Assembly (NCBI GenBank): GCA_937910695.1
Contig: CALEMW010000207.1
Span: 1-64,000, forward strand
DNA: 64,000 bases
Direction of reading: 5' to 3'
Origin: an uncultured bacterium
GTDB lineage: Bacteria; Krumholzibacteriota; Krumholzibacteriia; LZORAL124-64-63
Shown: positions 55,170-63,151 of the stretch, in pieces
Layout: each line of letters begins with the position of its first letter
Position numbering within the stretch: the stretch's first letter is position 1
Position numbers and translations under genes: made by a program
The notes under the pieces: model-generated
The model's database searches: none
What the model saw: the letters and a program-made list of their open reading frames with translations, nothing else
Told to the model about the DNA's origin: nothing

Positions 55170-55361
55170 GCCTCCGGGCGACGCCGTTATTCTGGACTGA
55201 TGCGTCGATTCCAGGTGCGCCTGTGGTGGAAGATGAGATATGATGCTCGGACTCACTTGCAGATCGTGGGGAACGTTCTGTGCATGCGCGTGTTGATTGT
55301 TCCCCGTCGAGAATCAGGGCTACCACCCTTCTTGCCGATCCGAGAGGCGGATATCCCAGGC

Positions 55362-55742
55362 ATGGCATTCGAGAACCGAACTCTCGATTCAGTAACTCGG
55401 ATCGCTTTGGCGATCTGGTGTGTGCTGTTGCCTGTCCTGCCTGCTCCGTCCCAAGAAGTCGAAAAAGCGCCTGTCGAACCTGTATCATGTTGCTGCAACC
55501 GTGACTGTGGAAACGTGGACATGACTCCGCGCTGTGCGCGGGAGGCACCCGTTCCCTGTTCATCCGGCAATTCGTGTGCCCGGTGTCCGGCAGCTTCAGG
55601 ATCCCTCGTTTTTCTCGCACCGGACGGAATCGGACTCCAGAAGTTTGACTTCCAAGAGTTGATCCGACTGGAAGATCAGTCCCCCCGTGATGCGTACTCC
55701 ACGCCTCCAGACCGTCCTCCGCAGTCGTCCTTCTTTTCCTGA
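55362..55742 (+). CDS. Cys-containing exported hypothetical protein
   Basis: From ATG 55362 the 126-residue product has a hydrophobic signal (RIALAIWCVLLPVLPAPS), then a cysteine cluster (SCCCNRDCG, CAREAPVPC, SGNSCARC), and a Pro/Ser-rich tail (STPPDRPPQSSFFS). In-frame starts at 55200 and 55284 would add a less plausible N-terminus. No family is recognised. It ends 56 nt before another Cys-rich exported protein; both could bind metal. It could be a fortuitous frame, but the signal plus Cys clustering argue against that. Confidence 0.5.
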   Translation: MAFENRTLDSVTRIALAIWCVLLPVLPAPSQEVEKAPVEPVSCCCNRDCGNVDMTPRCAREAPVPCSSGNSCARCPAASGSLVFLAPDGIGLQKFDFQELIRLEDQSPRDAYSTPPDRPPQSSFFS

Positions 55743-55798
55743 CCTCGGATCCGTCCATGCCGGACGGGACCTACGACATCGAATGAAAGGACGCCGAC

Positions 55799-56236
55799 AT
55801 GAAGTCGACGAATCGGATCATGCTGTTCATACTCGCCCTGGCCCTCACTCTCTTTGCTGCCAGCGCCGTGATGGCCGACGATGGTCATAAGAAGTGCGGG
55901 AAAAAGGCTTCTTCCTGCACCGAGGCGAGCAAGGGCGATTGCGCCAAGCATACCAAGGCTCACGCTGCCTGCGGGGAGAAGACCGCTTGCACTGTCAAGG
56001 GCTGCGAAAAGTCCTGCTGCACGGAGGCGTGCGCTGCGGCCTGTGCCGAAGCCGGTTGCTGCAAGGAAGGCAAGTGCGTCCCGGCCGACTGCAAGGCTGA
56101 CTGCTGCAAAGATGGCAAGTGTGCCGAGAAGTGTGCCGAGAAGTGCGCCGAGAAATGTGCAACCGATTGTGCACATCATGGGGCGAAGAAAGGCTTCGGC
56201 TCGACTTGCAGTGGTCATGCGAAGAAGAGCAACTGA
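55799..56236 (+). CDS. Exported cysteine-rich repeat protein (22 Cys, metallothionein-like)
   Basis: The 145-residue product has a clean signal peptide (IMLFILALALTLFAASAVMA) and a mature part of about 119 residues containing 22 cysteines, mostly as C-x3-C and CC pairs, with Lys, Ala, Glu and a few His. Three AEKC repeats occur near residues 107-118. SD AAAGGA precedes the ATG by about 8 nt. Such composition suggests metal binding in the periplasm, or reversible disulfide chemistry; no family match is recognised. A strong terminator follows. Confidence 0.8.
   Translation: MKSTNRIMLFILALALTLFAASAVMADDGHKKCGKKASSCTEASKGDCAKHTKAHAACGEKTACTVKGCEKSCCTEACAAACAEAGCCKEGKCVPADCKADCCKDGKCAEKCAEKCAEKCATDCAHHGAKKGFGSTCSGHAKKSN
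56117..56160 (+). repeat. 12-bp tandem repeat encoding AEKC
   Basis: Units AAGTGTGCCGAG (56117-56128), AAGTGTGCCGAG (56129-56140), AAGTGCGCCGAG (56141-56152) and a partial AAATGTGC keep the frame, so the repeat number changes Cys count without frameshift. Confidence 0.85.
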
Positions 56237-56262
56237 TCAGGAATGCTGATATTCTGAAGAAG

Positions 56263-56292
56263 AGGGCCCGTCGACATCGTCGACGGGCCCTT
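56263..56292. terminator. Strong hairpin between convergent genes
   Basis: A perfect 12-bp stem (56264-56275 with 56279-56290, GGGCCCGTCGAC / GTCGACGGGCCC, loop ATC) lies 27 nt after the Cys-rich gene and 14 nt past the minus-strand stop. Flanking A/T residues allow it to act in both directions. Confidence 0.75.
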
Positions 56293-56305
56293 ATGCCAGG
56301 CCGGC

Positions 56306-57199
56306 CTAGGGTCTCCTACCCTCGAGGAAAAACACCTCGAACACCTTCTCGTGGAATATGGGCCCGTGCCCGAAGTACCCGTCCTCCCCGAACAGCTCCC
56401 CGTGATCAGACATCACCATGAAGTATGTGTTCTTGGGGCAGCGCTCCAGGAACTTGCCCACGACACGGTCGAGGTGTTCAACGCATACGACCTGTTTGTC
56501 GTAGAAAGCCTTGAACTGGTCGGGGGAGAAGAACTCGTCGTTCTTCTTGTCCTCCATGAACTCCGAGGGGTTCTTCAGGAAATCGTCGAGGTGTTTGAAC
56601 ACGCCGTGGACGCCGGAGATATGGGGCAGATCGTCGGCGGTTTCACCGGGCAGGATATACGGGTAGTGGGTTTCGCCAGTATTGATGAAGAAGAACGAGG
56701 GCTTGTCGTCGCGGAAGCTGAGTTTGTCGAAGATCTGCGAAATGTCGTTGTGGCTCGGCGCCAGTTCGTATTTGTCGAAGTGCTGAGACATACTGGTCAT
56801 GGGGTTGAGCACCGGCAGGCTGACCCAGCCCTCTGTCCAGTATCCCGCCGCCTTCAGGAAGTGCGGCAGGGAGAGCTGAGGTACGAACTTGCCGAACTCC
56901 ACCTCGGGCAGGTTCAGGCGCGTGCTCCACTGGGCGAACTCGTCGCGGTACACGTTGCTCGCGAATACGCCCTTGGGGCTGCAGTGCGGCACCATGCCCA
57001 TCAGGAAGGTGTAGTGGCTCGGGCTGGTCCAGCTGGCGTAGCTGTAACGCTGCTCGGCGAGGCCGATGCGGTCCAGATTCGGGGTGTGGGCGGCCTTGTA
57101 GGCGTCCCAGCGGCAGCTGTCGAAGACGATGAACACGATGTTGTTCAGCTTGTCGCCGTTGCCGAACATGCCCTTCACCTTGTCGATCATACCGGCCAT
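56306..57199 (-). CDS. Sulfatase-like AlkP-superfamily protein
   Basis: The 297-residue protein has NIVFIVFDSCRWDAYKAA at the start (metal Asp, with the nucleophile position in the following SWTSPSHYTFLMG segment), PSFFFINTGETHYPY, and MVMSDHGELFGEDGYFGHG near the end, as in sulfatase and phosphoglycerol transferase-type enzymes. No signal peptide is seen, so it is probably cytoplasmic. It is shorter than typical sulfatases. The ATG follows GGAAGG as SD. Sulfate ester or phosphate ester substrate cannot be chosen. Confidence 0.82.
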   Translation of the reverse strand: MAGMIDKVKGMFGNGDKLNNIVFIVFDSCRWDAYKAAHTPNLDRIGLAEQRYSYASWTSPSHYTFLMGMVPHCSPKGVFASNVYRDEFAQWSTRLNLPEVEFGKFVPQLSLPHFLKAAGYWTEGWVSLPVLNPMTSMSQHFDKYELAPSHNDISQIFDKLSFRDDKPSFFFINTGETHYPYILPGETADDLPHISGVHGVFKHLDDFLKNPSEFMEDKKNDEFFSPDQFKAFYDKQVVCVEHLDRVVGKFLERCPKNTYFMVMSDHGELFGEDGYFGHGPIFHEKVFEVFFLEGRRP

Positions 57200-57350
57200 T
57201 GCGGACCTTCCGTCTCTGGAGTGGATGGGACGATCCCTCCATTATGATGGCTGCCGCCCGGCTCCGCAAGCCGTTGCGAACCTGACACGACGCCCCCCCC
57301 GACTGGTCGTCGAGGGGGGCGTGTGGTCCGGTGGAGTCGCGTGCCGGAAA

Positions 57351-57671
57351 CTAGAGGACCTCTTCGAGGGCCTTCATGAGCTGCTCTTTGGGCTGGAGGC
57401 CGACCATGGTACTCGTCACTACGCCATCCTTGAAGACCAGTACCGTCGGGATGCCGCGGATACCGAAGCGGGTTGCGAGCTGCTGATTGTCGTCCACATT
57501 GATCTTCACGAATTTCACCTTGCCCTCATATTCTGCGGCAAGGGCCTCGATTGTCGGTGTAAGCATTTTGCAGGGACCACACCAAGGGGCCCAAAAATCA
57601 ACCATGACGGGGACGGCGCTCACAAGGACTTCGGTATCGAAATTCGTCGTTTCAACCTGGATCATGCTCAT
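57351..57671 (-). CDS. trxA: Thioredoxin
   Basis: The 106-residue protein has the active site WAPWCGPCKMLTP (C31/C34), cis-Pro region GIRGIPTVLVF, and the usual thioredoxin length. It reduces protein disulfides in the cytoplasm. SD GAGGGAG precedes the ATG. The interval after it (57200-57350) has a C-rich/G-rich hairpin (57290-57322) without T-run. A peroxiredoxin is encoded 3.1 kb away on the other strand. Confidence 0.95.
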   Translation of the reverse strand: MSMIQVETTNFDTEVLVSAVPVMVDFWAPWCGPCKMLTPTIEALAAEYEGKVKFVKINVDDNQQLATRFGIRGIPTVLVFKDGVVTSTMVGLQPKEQLMKALEEVL

Positions 57672-57814
57672 CGTGTCTCCCTCTTGCGATCTTGTTCATC
57701 AATATGACATGGCCTTGTCGATCTAATCGAATATACAAAGAGAACAACCATGCCGCACCCCCGTACTAAGAACGCCAACTTGGACAAAAGGTTACATAGA
57801 TCGGGCCGTGAGTC

Positions 57815-57843
57815 TTGACATCGGGGGCGGATCGGACAAGATC
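57815..57843 (+). promoter_or_regulatory. Possible promoter of the 57890 gene
   Basis: A perfect -35 (TTGACA, 57815-57820) is followed after 17 bp by AAGATC (57838-57843); the -10 match is poor (GATCAT with 19-bp spacing is the alternative). Confidence 0.35.
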
Positions 57844-57889
57844 ATCGGAAAGCGCCAGAAATGAATGTGGAAACAACGAGGAGAGGACG

Positions 57890-58705
57890 ATGGCCGGAAA
57901 ACAGTGGATCCTGGGGTGTGGCGTCGGGTGCCTGGCGGTTGTCGTGGTGGTAGTGATCGCAGGGGGCATCATGGTGTCCAAGGTCAAGGATGCAGTCTCT
58001 GAATTCGAAGACGTCGGCGAAACCCAGGCCGAGCTCCGGGAACAGTTCGGCAACATCGAGGATTATGTTCCACCAGCGGCCGGACAAATCGATGCTCAGA
58101 GGCTGGAGATCTTCCTCGCCGTCCAACAGCAGATCCACGAACCCGCCATTGAGCTTGCTAAGGCTCTTGAAGGAGTTCGGGCCATGGAGCAGGACAGCGG
58201 GTTCAGCTTTTCCAAAATCCGCGGCGCCTTCCAGGGGCTCGGCGCCCTCGGCGTAAGCGCCGGACGCTATTTCAGCGCCCGCAACAACGCTTTGCTCGAA
58301 CAGGAGATGGGCTTTGGCGAATTCACCTACCTCACGAGCCTGATATATTATGGATGGCTGGGCAATCCTCTCATCCTGACCATCGACGGTGACGACGACG
58401 GTGACCAGCGCGGGCGCGCCCGACGCAACGCCTCGATGTTCAAGGGTCTGCTGAAGCGTCAAAGGGATGCAGCCCGCGAGGCGGGTGATCCGGGCGAACT
58501 CGTTGCGGCGATCGAAGAGCAGCTCAGCGAACTGGCTCTGGACGATGAGTGGGTCCCCTGGGCTGAGGGAGGGCTGCCGGATTCAGTGGCGTCGTCACTG
58601 GCTCCTTACCGGGGACGACTCGAGGCTGTCTATGCCGATACCGGCGTGATGCTCGGCATTGGCGCCAACGACGGAGATGGCGGGTTCAACTTCGAAGTGC
58701 ACTGA
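57890..58705 (+). CDS. Membrane-anchored hypothetical protein
   Basis: ATG 57890 follows SD GAGGAGAGG and begins with a single transmembrane helix (WILGCGVGCLAVVVVVVIAGG), leaving a soluble extracytoplasmic domain of about 240 residues that is helical (EVxD-rich, with QLSELALDDEWVPWAEGG). The small conserved motif GCGVGCLAVV recalls a family of short-anchor proteins in the same phyla, but no function is known. No catalytic motif is visible. Confidence 0.72.
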   Translation: MAGKQWILGCGVGCLAVVVVVVIAGGIMVSKVKDAVSEFEDVGETQAELREQFGNIEDYVPPAAGQIDAQRLEIFLAVQQQIHEPAIELAKALEGVRAMEQDSGFSFSKIRGAFQGLGALGVSAGRYFSARNNALLEQEMGFGEFTYLTSLIYYGWLGNPLILTIDGDDDGDQRGRARRNASMFKGLLKRQRDAAREAGDPGELVAAIEEQLSELALDDEWVPWAEGGLPDSVASSLAPYRGRLEAVYADTGVMLGIGANDGDGGFNFEVH

Positions 58706-58729
58706 TAACAGCGACACGGCTGGATGAGG

Positions 58730-58757
58730 AAGGGGCGCCGGTGAGCGCCCCTTTCTC
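58730..58757. terminator. Bidirectional terminator between convergent genes
   Basis: AAGGGGCGC and GCGCCCCTT (58730-58738 with 58745-58753, loop CGGTGA) form a 9-bp stem; TTTCTC follows on the plus strand. It separates the 57890 gene from the minus-strand RHH gene. Confidence 0.75.
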
Positions 58758-58941
58758 ATGATGATTCGCTCCGGTCGTCATCCCCCGGCGGGAGTTCCTT
58801 CCCCCTCCGTTTCCGCACTGAATCCCGCAACAGGAACTCGATCTGTCCGTTGACGCTGCGGAACTCCTGCTCGGCCCAGCGCCTGAGCTCATCGTAGAGC
58901 TCAGGGCTGATGCGTAACGGGAAGGACTTGCGGGGAGTCAC
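58756..58941 (-). CDS. Arc-family ribbon-helix-helix protein (61 aa)
   Basis: The protein has the Arc/MetJ-type RHH fold: strand [12 protein letters not shown], helix [14 protein letters not shown] and helix [18 protein letters not shown] 58941 has an SD (GAGG) at the usual spacing, and the gene begins 3 nt after the stop of the upstream membrane gene. Such small RHH proteins next to SPFH genes may autoregulate the operon or act as adaptors. Confidence 0.82.
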   Translation of the reverse strand: MTPRKSFPLRISPELYDELRRWAEQEFRSVNGQIEFLLRDSVRKRRGKELPPGDDDRSESS

Positions 58942-58944
58942 GGT

Positions 58945-59409
58945 CTACCTCTTTTCGATTCCGGCCCGTGTACGTGCCTTCTCGATGGCTTTGACGAGCC
59001 GTTCGGGGTCGGGAGTCCCGATCAGCAGCGTCCGGCCGTTGTGCAGCAGGATGGACACGCCGCTCGGACCAGAGATGCAGTATTGACCGTTTGACGGCTT
59101 CACGGAGATTCCGAATCCCGTCTCCCGCCAGCTTCTGGTCACACGGAAGGCGTCGATTTCCTCGATCGGAACGGTGCGTCGTGGGAAACCGAACGGGAAA
59201 CGCAATCGGAGCTCTTTGGTGGAGACCGAGACCTTCATGAACCCCATCAGAATGGGGAAGATCAACGGTGTCAGCAAAGCGATCCAGGGTTTCGATTCGC
59301 CCGGTTGGACGTCGCTCATCATCATGGTCGACCCTAGGAACGCCACCATGACCAGCATGAAGATCATAAGGGTTGTTCCGAAGATCGTGCGTTCGTAGAT
59401 CGGCGTCAC
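58945..59409 (-). CDS. Small membrane protein with PH-like domain
   Basis: The 154-residue protein has two transmembrane helices (about 9-30 and 42-58), then a soluble beta-rich domain (KELRLRFPFGFPRRTVPIEEIDAF, VSILLHNGRTLLIGTPDPERLVKAI) resembling bacterial PH domains. A very strong SD AGGAGG precedes GTG 59409, and the gene starts 9 nt after the SPFH gene. It probably works with the SPFH protein at the membrane. Function unknown. Confidence 0.7.
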   Translation of the reverse strand: MTPIYERTIFGTTLMIFMLVMVAFLGSTMMMSDVQPGESKPWIALLTPLIFPILMGFMKVSVSTKELRLRFPFGFPRRTVPIEEIDAFRVTRSWRETGFGISVKPSNGQYCISGPSGVSILLHNGRTLLIGTPDPERLVKAIEKARTRAGIEKR

Positions 59410-59418
59410 GGAGGCCTC

Positions 59419-60285
59419 CTAGGTGTAGAGCGACCCGGTGTTGATCACCGGCGTGGTGGCGTGTTCGCTGCACAGCACCACGAGCAGATTCGACACCATG
59501 GCGGCCTTGCGTTCCTCGTCGAGCACCACCAGCGACTTTGCACTGAGTTCCTGCAGAGCCAGTTCGACCATGCCCACGGCGCCCTCGACGATCAACTGAC
59601 GGGCAGCGACCACGGCGCTCGCCTGCTGACGTTGCAGCATGGCTCCGGCGATTTCCGCCGCATAGGCCAGGTGGCTCAGCCGGGCTTCGATCACATTGAC
59701 GCCGGCGCGGTCGAGCCGCTCCTGGAGTTCCTTCTCGAGGCGCTCGTTGATCTCTTCTGTGGTACCGCGCAGGGTCAGCATGTCCTCGGGACCGTCGTAG
59801 GGATAGGCGCTGGCCAGGTGCCGCACGGCGGCTTCGCTCTGGGTCTCCACGTACTCTTCGAAGTCGTCGACGGTGAACAGGGCCTCGGCCGTGTCTACGA
59901 TCTCCCAAACCACGACCGCTGCGATCTCGATGGGATTGCCGGACAGGTCGTTGACTTTGATTTTCTCGCCGTTGAGGTTCCTGGCGCGCTGGGAGATCTT
60001 GATTTTGCGGATGAACGGGTTCGCCCAATGGAAACCGTTATCCTTCACCGTGCCCTTGTAGGCGCCGAACAGCAACAGCACCGCCGCTTCCTTCGGGTTG
60101 ACGATGAACAGGCCGGTCAAAGTAAGGACCGCTACTAGGATCATTCCCAGCGATGTGAGCAGCTTCCAGACCGTCTCGGTGTTGATGGCGGCAACGAACA
60201 GCCAGACAGCGCCACCGAACAGCAGGATCGCCAGGGGCAGCATCAGCCAACCGGATGTGGTGGAGATCGTCTTTTCCGTATGCAT
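59419..60285 (-). CDS. SPFH/band-7 (stomatin-like) membrane protein
   Basis: ATG 60285, with SD GAGGAGG, starts a 288-residue protein with an N-terminal hydrophobic hairpin (about 15-55) and an SPFH domain (VNPKEAAVLLLFGAYKGTVKDNGFHWANPF, VNDLSGNPIEIAAVVVWEI split here only for length: the two conserved halves are seen) followed by a coiled region (INERLEKELQERLDRAGV). SPFH proteins form large membrane cages in microdomains. The gene heads an operon with the PH-like and RHH genes. Confidence 0.9.
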   Translation of the reverse strand: MHTEKTISTTSGWLMLPLAILLFGGAVWLFVAAINTETVWKLLTSLGMILVAVLTLTGLFIVNPKEAAVLLLFGAYKGTVKDNGFHWANPFIRKIKISQRARNLNGEKIKVNDLSGNPIEIAAVVVWEIVDTAEALFTVDDFEEYVETQSEAAVRHLASAYPYDGPEDMLTLRGTTEEINERLEKELQERLDRAGVNVIEARLSHLAYAAEIAGAMLQRQQASAVVAARQLIVEGAVGMVELALQELSAKSLVVLDEERKAAMVSNLLVVLCSEHATTPVINTGSLYT

Positions 60286-60336
60286 GGTTCCTCCTCGGGG
60301 AGTTGCGAAGCTCACAGGCTTCTGACTTCACAACGA

Positions 60337-60354
60337 TGTGAATATGATATCACA
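60337..60354. promoter_or_regulatory. Inverted repeat upstream of the SPFH gene
   Basis: TGTGA (60337-60341) and TCACA (60350-60354) are inverted repeats separated by 8 bp, about 50 bp upstream of the SPFH start. Spacing differs from CRP/FNR consensus (6 or 4), so it is only a candidate operator. Confidence 0.25.
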
Positions 60355-60391
60355 GAGAGATCATACGATCCACTCCGGAAATGGTTGCCTA

Positions 60392-60424
60392 CAAAAAAAT
60401 AGGCCCGGCCATATGGCCGGGCCC
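60392..60424 (-). terminator. Rho-independent terminator of pepT
   Basis: On the minus strand, GGCCCGGCC, loop ATAT, GGCCGGGCC (9-bp stem, 60423-60402) is followed by TATTTTTTT (60401-60393), 22 nt after the pepT stop. Confidence 0.93.
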
Positions 60425-60445
60425 ACATCGAACCAGTCGGGTCGA

Positions 60446-61708
60446 TCAGCTCTCTTTTTCAGCCCAAACCGTGATGGTCTGCAGAATGGTCTGCGTCGCC
60501 AGCTCCATATCCTTGACGCAGACCCATTCGGTGAAGCTGTGAAAGCTCTGCTCGCCGGTGAAGATGTTGGGGGTGGGCAGGCCCTGCGCCGACAGGTTGG
60601 AGCCGTCGGTGCCGCCGCGGATCGAACCCAGCTTGGGCTCGATGCCGATCCGCCGGATTCCCTCCATGGCGTAGGCCACGGCGCGGGGCTCCTTCTCCAG
60701 GTCGTATTTCATGTTGCGGTAGAACTGCTTGATCTCCACGTCGACGGAGCTGCCCGGCCAGTTGGCGCAGGCTTTAGCGGCGAGTTCCTTCACGAGCTTG
60801 GCCTTGGGCACCAAGCCGTCGGCGTCGAAATCGCGCAGCAGCACGTGGACCGAGGTGCTGCTGGTGTTGCCTTCCATCGTGATGGGATGGAGGTAGCCCT
60901 CCATGCCCTCGGTTGTCTCAGGGGCCATGTCTTTGGGCAGCATGGCGATGAAGTCCGCAGCGACGCGGATCGACGAAATCATCTTGTCCTTGGCATAGCC
61001 GGGGTGAATGTCGCGGCCGACGAAGCAGACCAGGGCGCTGTCGGCGCAGAAGGTCTCGTTCTCGATCTCGCCGCGCTGGCCGCCGTCCATGGTGTAGGCG
61101 ACCGTCGCGCCGAAACCCTTCACGTCGAAGTGCTTCACGCCGGCGCCGATCTCCTCGTCCGGTGTGAAAGCGACCTTCACGGGGCCGTGCTTGAAGCCGG
61201 GGTTTTCGACGATGAGCGTGATCGCTTCCATGATCTCGGCGATGCCGGCCTTGTCGTCGGCGCCGAGCAGGGTCGTGCCGTCGGACGTGATGATGGTCTC
61301 GCCGATGCATGTCGTCAGATACGGATTCTCGGAGAAGGAGATGACCACGCCGTTCTTGGGCAGGGCGATGTCGCCGCCCTGATAATTCTCGTGGAATGTG
61401 GGTTGGACGTTGGCGCCCGAAACCTGAGGATAAGTGTCCATATGGGAGATGAAGGCGATGGCCGGCACCTTGGTCATGGCCGGGTCGTTGGCCGGTAACG
61501 TGGCGGTGACGTAGCCGTGCTCGTCCATGGCGGCGTCGACGAGGCCGAGGGCTTGGAGTTCGTCCACGAGCACGCGGGCCAGGTCGAGCTGACAGGCGGA
61601 CGACGGGTATGTCTCCGACCCCTCGGCGGCCTGGGTGTTGATTCGGGCGTAGGCGACGAAGCGGTCGGTGAGCGAAGGAAAACGGGAATCCGCGGAGCGC
61701 GCGAGCAT
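60446..61708 (-). CDS. pepT: Peptidase T (aminotripeptidase)
   Basis: The 420-residue M20-family zinc peptidase has the PepT start (LTDRFVAYARINTQA), metal-ligand blocks AFISHMDTYPQVSG and LLGADDKAGIAEIMEAI, VAFTPDEEIGAGVKHFDV and RGGTDGSNLSAQGLPTPN. It releases the N-terminal residue of tripeptides in the cytoplasm. SD AAGGAGA precedes the ATG. It is followed by a strong terminator. Confidence 0.96.
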   Translation of the reverse strand: MLARSADSRFPSLTDRFVAYARINTQAAEGSETYPSSACQLDLARVLVDELQALGLVDAAMDEHGYVTATLPANDPAMTKVPAIAFISHMDTYPQVSGANVQPTFHENYQGGDIALPKNGVVISFSENPYLTTCIGETIITSDGTTLLGADDKAGIAEIMEAITLIVENPGFKHGPVKVAFTPDEEIGAGVKHFDVKGFGATVAYTMDGGQRGEIENETFCADSALVCFVGRDIHPGYAKDKMISSIRVAADFIAMLPKDMAPETTEGMEGYLHPITMEGNTSSTSVHVLLRDFDADGLVPKAKLVKELAAKACANWPGSSVDVEIKQFYRNMKYDLEKEPRAVAYAMEGIRRIGIEPKLGSIRGGTDGSNLSAQGLPTPNIFTGEQSFHSFTEWVCVKDMELATQTILQTITVWAEKES

Positions 61709-61800
61709 GGGTGTCTCCTTGAACGGTGGCGTGGTGTCGTTGCTTCAAATCCCCCACAGAATGGCCAATGTACCCCGCCGCCGAGACCGAGGCAAGGGGT

Positions 61801-63138
61801 TCAGGCGGTTTCGCTCGTGGCTGCGCCCACCAGGCGCAGGTCGGGCTGGTCGCCGCCGAAACGCACGCCGAGTTCGCGCAGGAATCCGAAGGGCGGAATG
61901 CCGCCTGCGAGGATGAAGACGTCGTCGTTCGGGACGATGGCGGCCCCACCGGGGCCGTTGAGTACTACGGTGTCGGATTCGATGGACTGCACAGTGGTGC
62001 CGCCGCGGAAGTCGATGCCGCCGGACTCGATCAGGGCTCCGATGCGCTCCGCATTGCGCTGCTTGATGCGCAGGAGCTCTGGCTTGCGGTAGGAGATGGT
62101 GACCTTGGTGCCCTTCTGGTGGGCGAGACCCATGGCCGCTTCCACGGCGGAGTCGCCGCCGCCGACCACCAGGACCCGACGGTTTTCGTAGGCCTCGGCG
62201 TCGATGAGCTTGTAGGCCACCTTGGCTTGGTCTTCCCCGGGCACGTTGAGACGTCGCGGGGTGCCGCGACGACCCAGGGCCAGCACGACGCGGCGGGCGG
62301 CATAGGCGCCGTCGGGCGTCTTGACCATGAACCCGCCCCTGGCGCCGTCGACGCCGGTGACGCGCTCGCCGGTGCGGATGTCGAGGCCGTTGATCTCGTG
62401 GAGGTCGCCCCAGATGGCCAGGAGCTCCTCCTTGGAATACTCCAGTTGGGGGAGTCGTCCGAACAACGGGATCTCGACCGGCTGGACCATCACAAGCTTG
62501 CGACGCGGGTACTGGAGGATGGTGCCGCCGGCTCCCTGTTGGTCGAGGATGATGCAGGAGAGGCCCTTCTCCACGGCTCGCAATCCGGCGCTCATACCGG
62601 CGGGTCCGGCCCCCACCACCAGGATGTCGACCATGTTTCCGGGTTCGTCCTCGAGGTCGTCGGCGATGGCGTCGACGACGCGCGATCCCATACTCACGGC
62701 GTTGTTGATCAGGGCGAAGCCGCTCAGTTCGCCGGCGATGTAGAGGCCGGGCACGTTGGTCTGGCCGTCGTCGTCGAGGATGGGGATGTCGTCGCGCTTG
62801 GTGATGTCGCCCAGACCCACCTGGATGGCTCCCACGGGACAGGCGTCGGCGCAGCGGCCGTGGCCGATGCAGCGGGCGCCGTTGATGACCACGGCCTTGC
62901 CGTGGACGATGCCCAACACGTCGCCCTCGGGACAGGCACCCACGCAGGTGCCGCAGCCGATGCACTGACCGGCATCGATCAGGGGGTACTGTCCGCTGGC
63001 GCGGTCCATGCCCAGTTCGCGGGTGTTGGCGAGGCGGGAGGCGTCGGCATGTCGCTGACGCCGGAAGTTGATCGAATATGTGATGACGCCGACGGCGGCG
63101 AGCAGCAGGGCCGAACCCCAAAGCAGCAGGGTCTCCAC
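61801..63138 (-). CDS. Ferredoxin-fused flavin oxidoreductase with TM anchor, apparently permuted
   Basis: GTG 63138 follows SD GGAGG by 5 nt. The 445-residue product has a membrane helix (LLLWGSALLLAAVGVITY), then two ferredoxin-like clusters: CIGCGTCVGACPEG, and CIGHGRCADACPVG in which the second Cys is His. Next comes a segment with NVPGLYIAGELSG that in thioredoxin-reductase-like enzymes sits at the C-terminus, then an FAD motif (VVGAGPAGMSAGL) and an NADPH motif (VVGGGDSAVEAAMG). The domain order suggests permutation or an inserted duplicate. Electron partner unknown. The outer-membrane gene upstream ends 13 nt before it. Confidence 0.75.
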   Translation of the reverse strand: METLLLWGSALLLAAVGVITYSINFRRQRHADASRLANTRELGMDRASGQYPLIDAGQCIGCGTCVGACPEGDVLGIVHGKAVVINGARCIGHGRCADACPVGAIQVGLGDITKRDDIPILDDDGQTNVPGLYIAGELSGFALINNAVSMGSRVVDAIADDLEDEPGNMVDILVVGAGPAGMSAGLRAVEKGLSCIILDQQGAGGTILQYPRRKLVMVQPVEIPLFGRLPQLEYSKEELLAIWGDLHEINGLDIRTGERVTGVDGARGGFMVKTPDGAYAARRVVLALGRRGTPRRLNVPGEDQAKVAYKLIDAEAYENRRVLVVGGGDSAVEAAMGLAHQKGTKVTISYRKPELLRIKQRNAERIGALIESGGIDFRGGTTVQSIESDTVVLNGPGGAAIVPNDDVFILAGGIPPFGFLRELGVRFGGDQPDLRLVGAATSETA

Positions 63139-63151
63139 GTCAACCTCCCGA

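Noticed and set aside
57290-57322. C-run/G-run hairpin as an intrinsic terminator of trxA.
   Set aside because: Stem is plausible but the loop is long and no T-tract follows on the minus strand.
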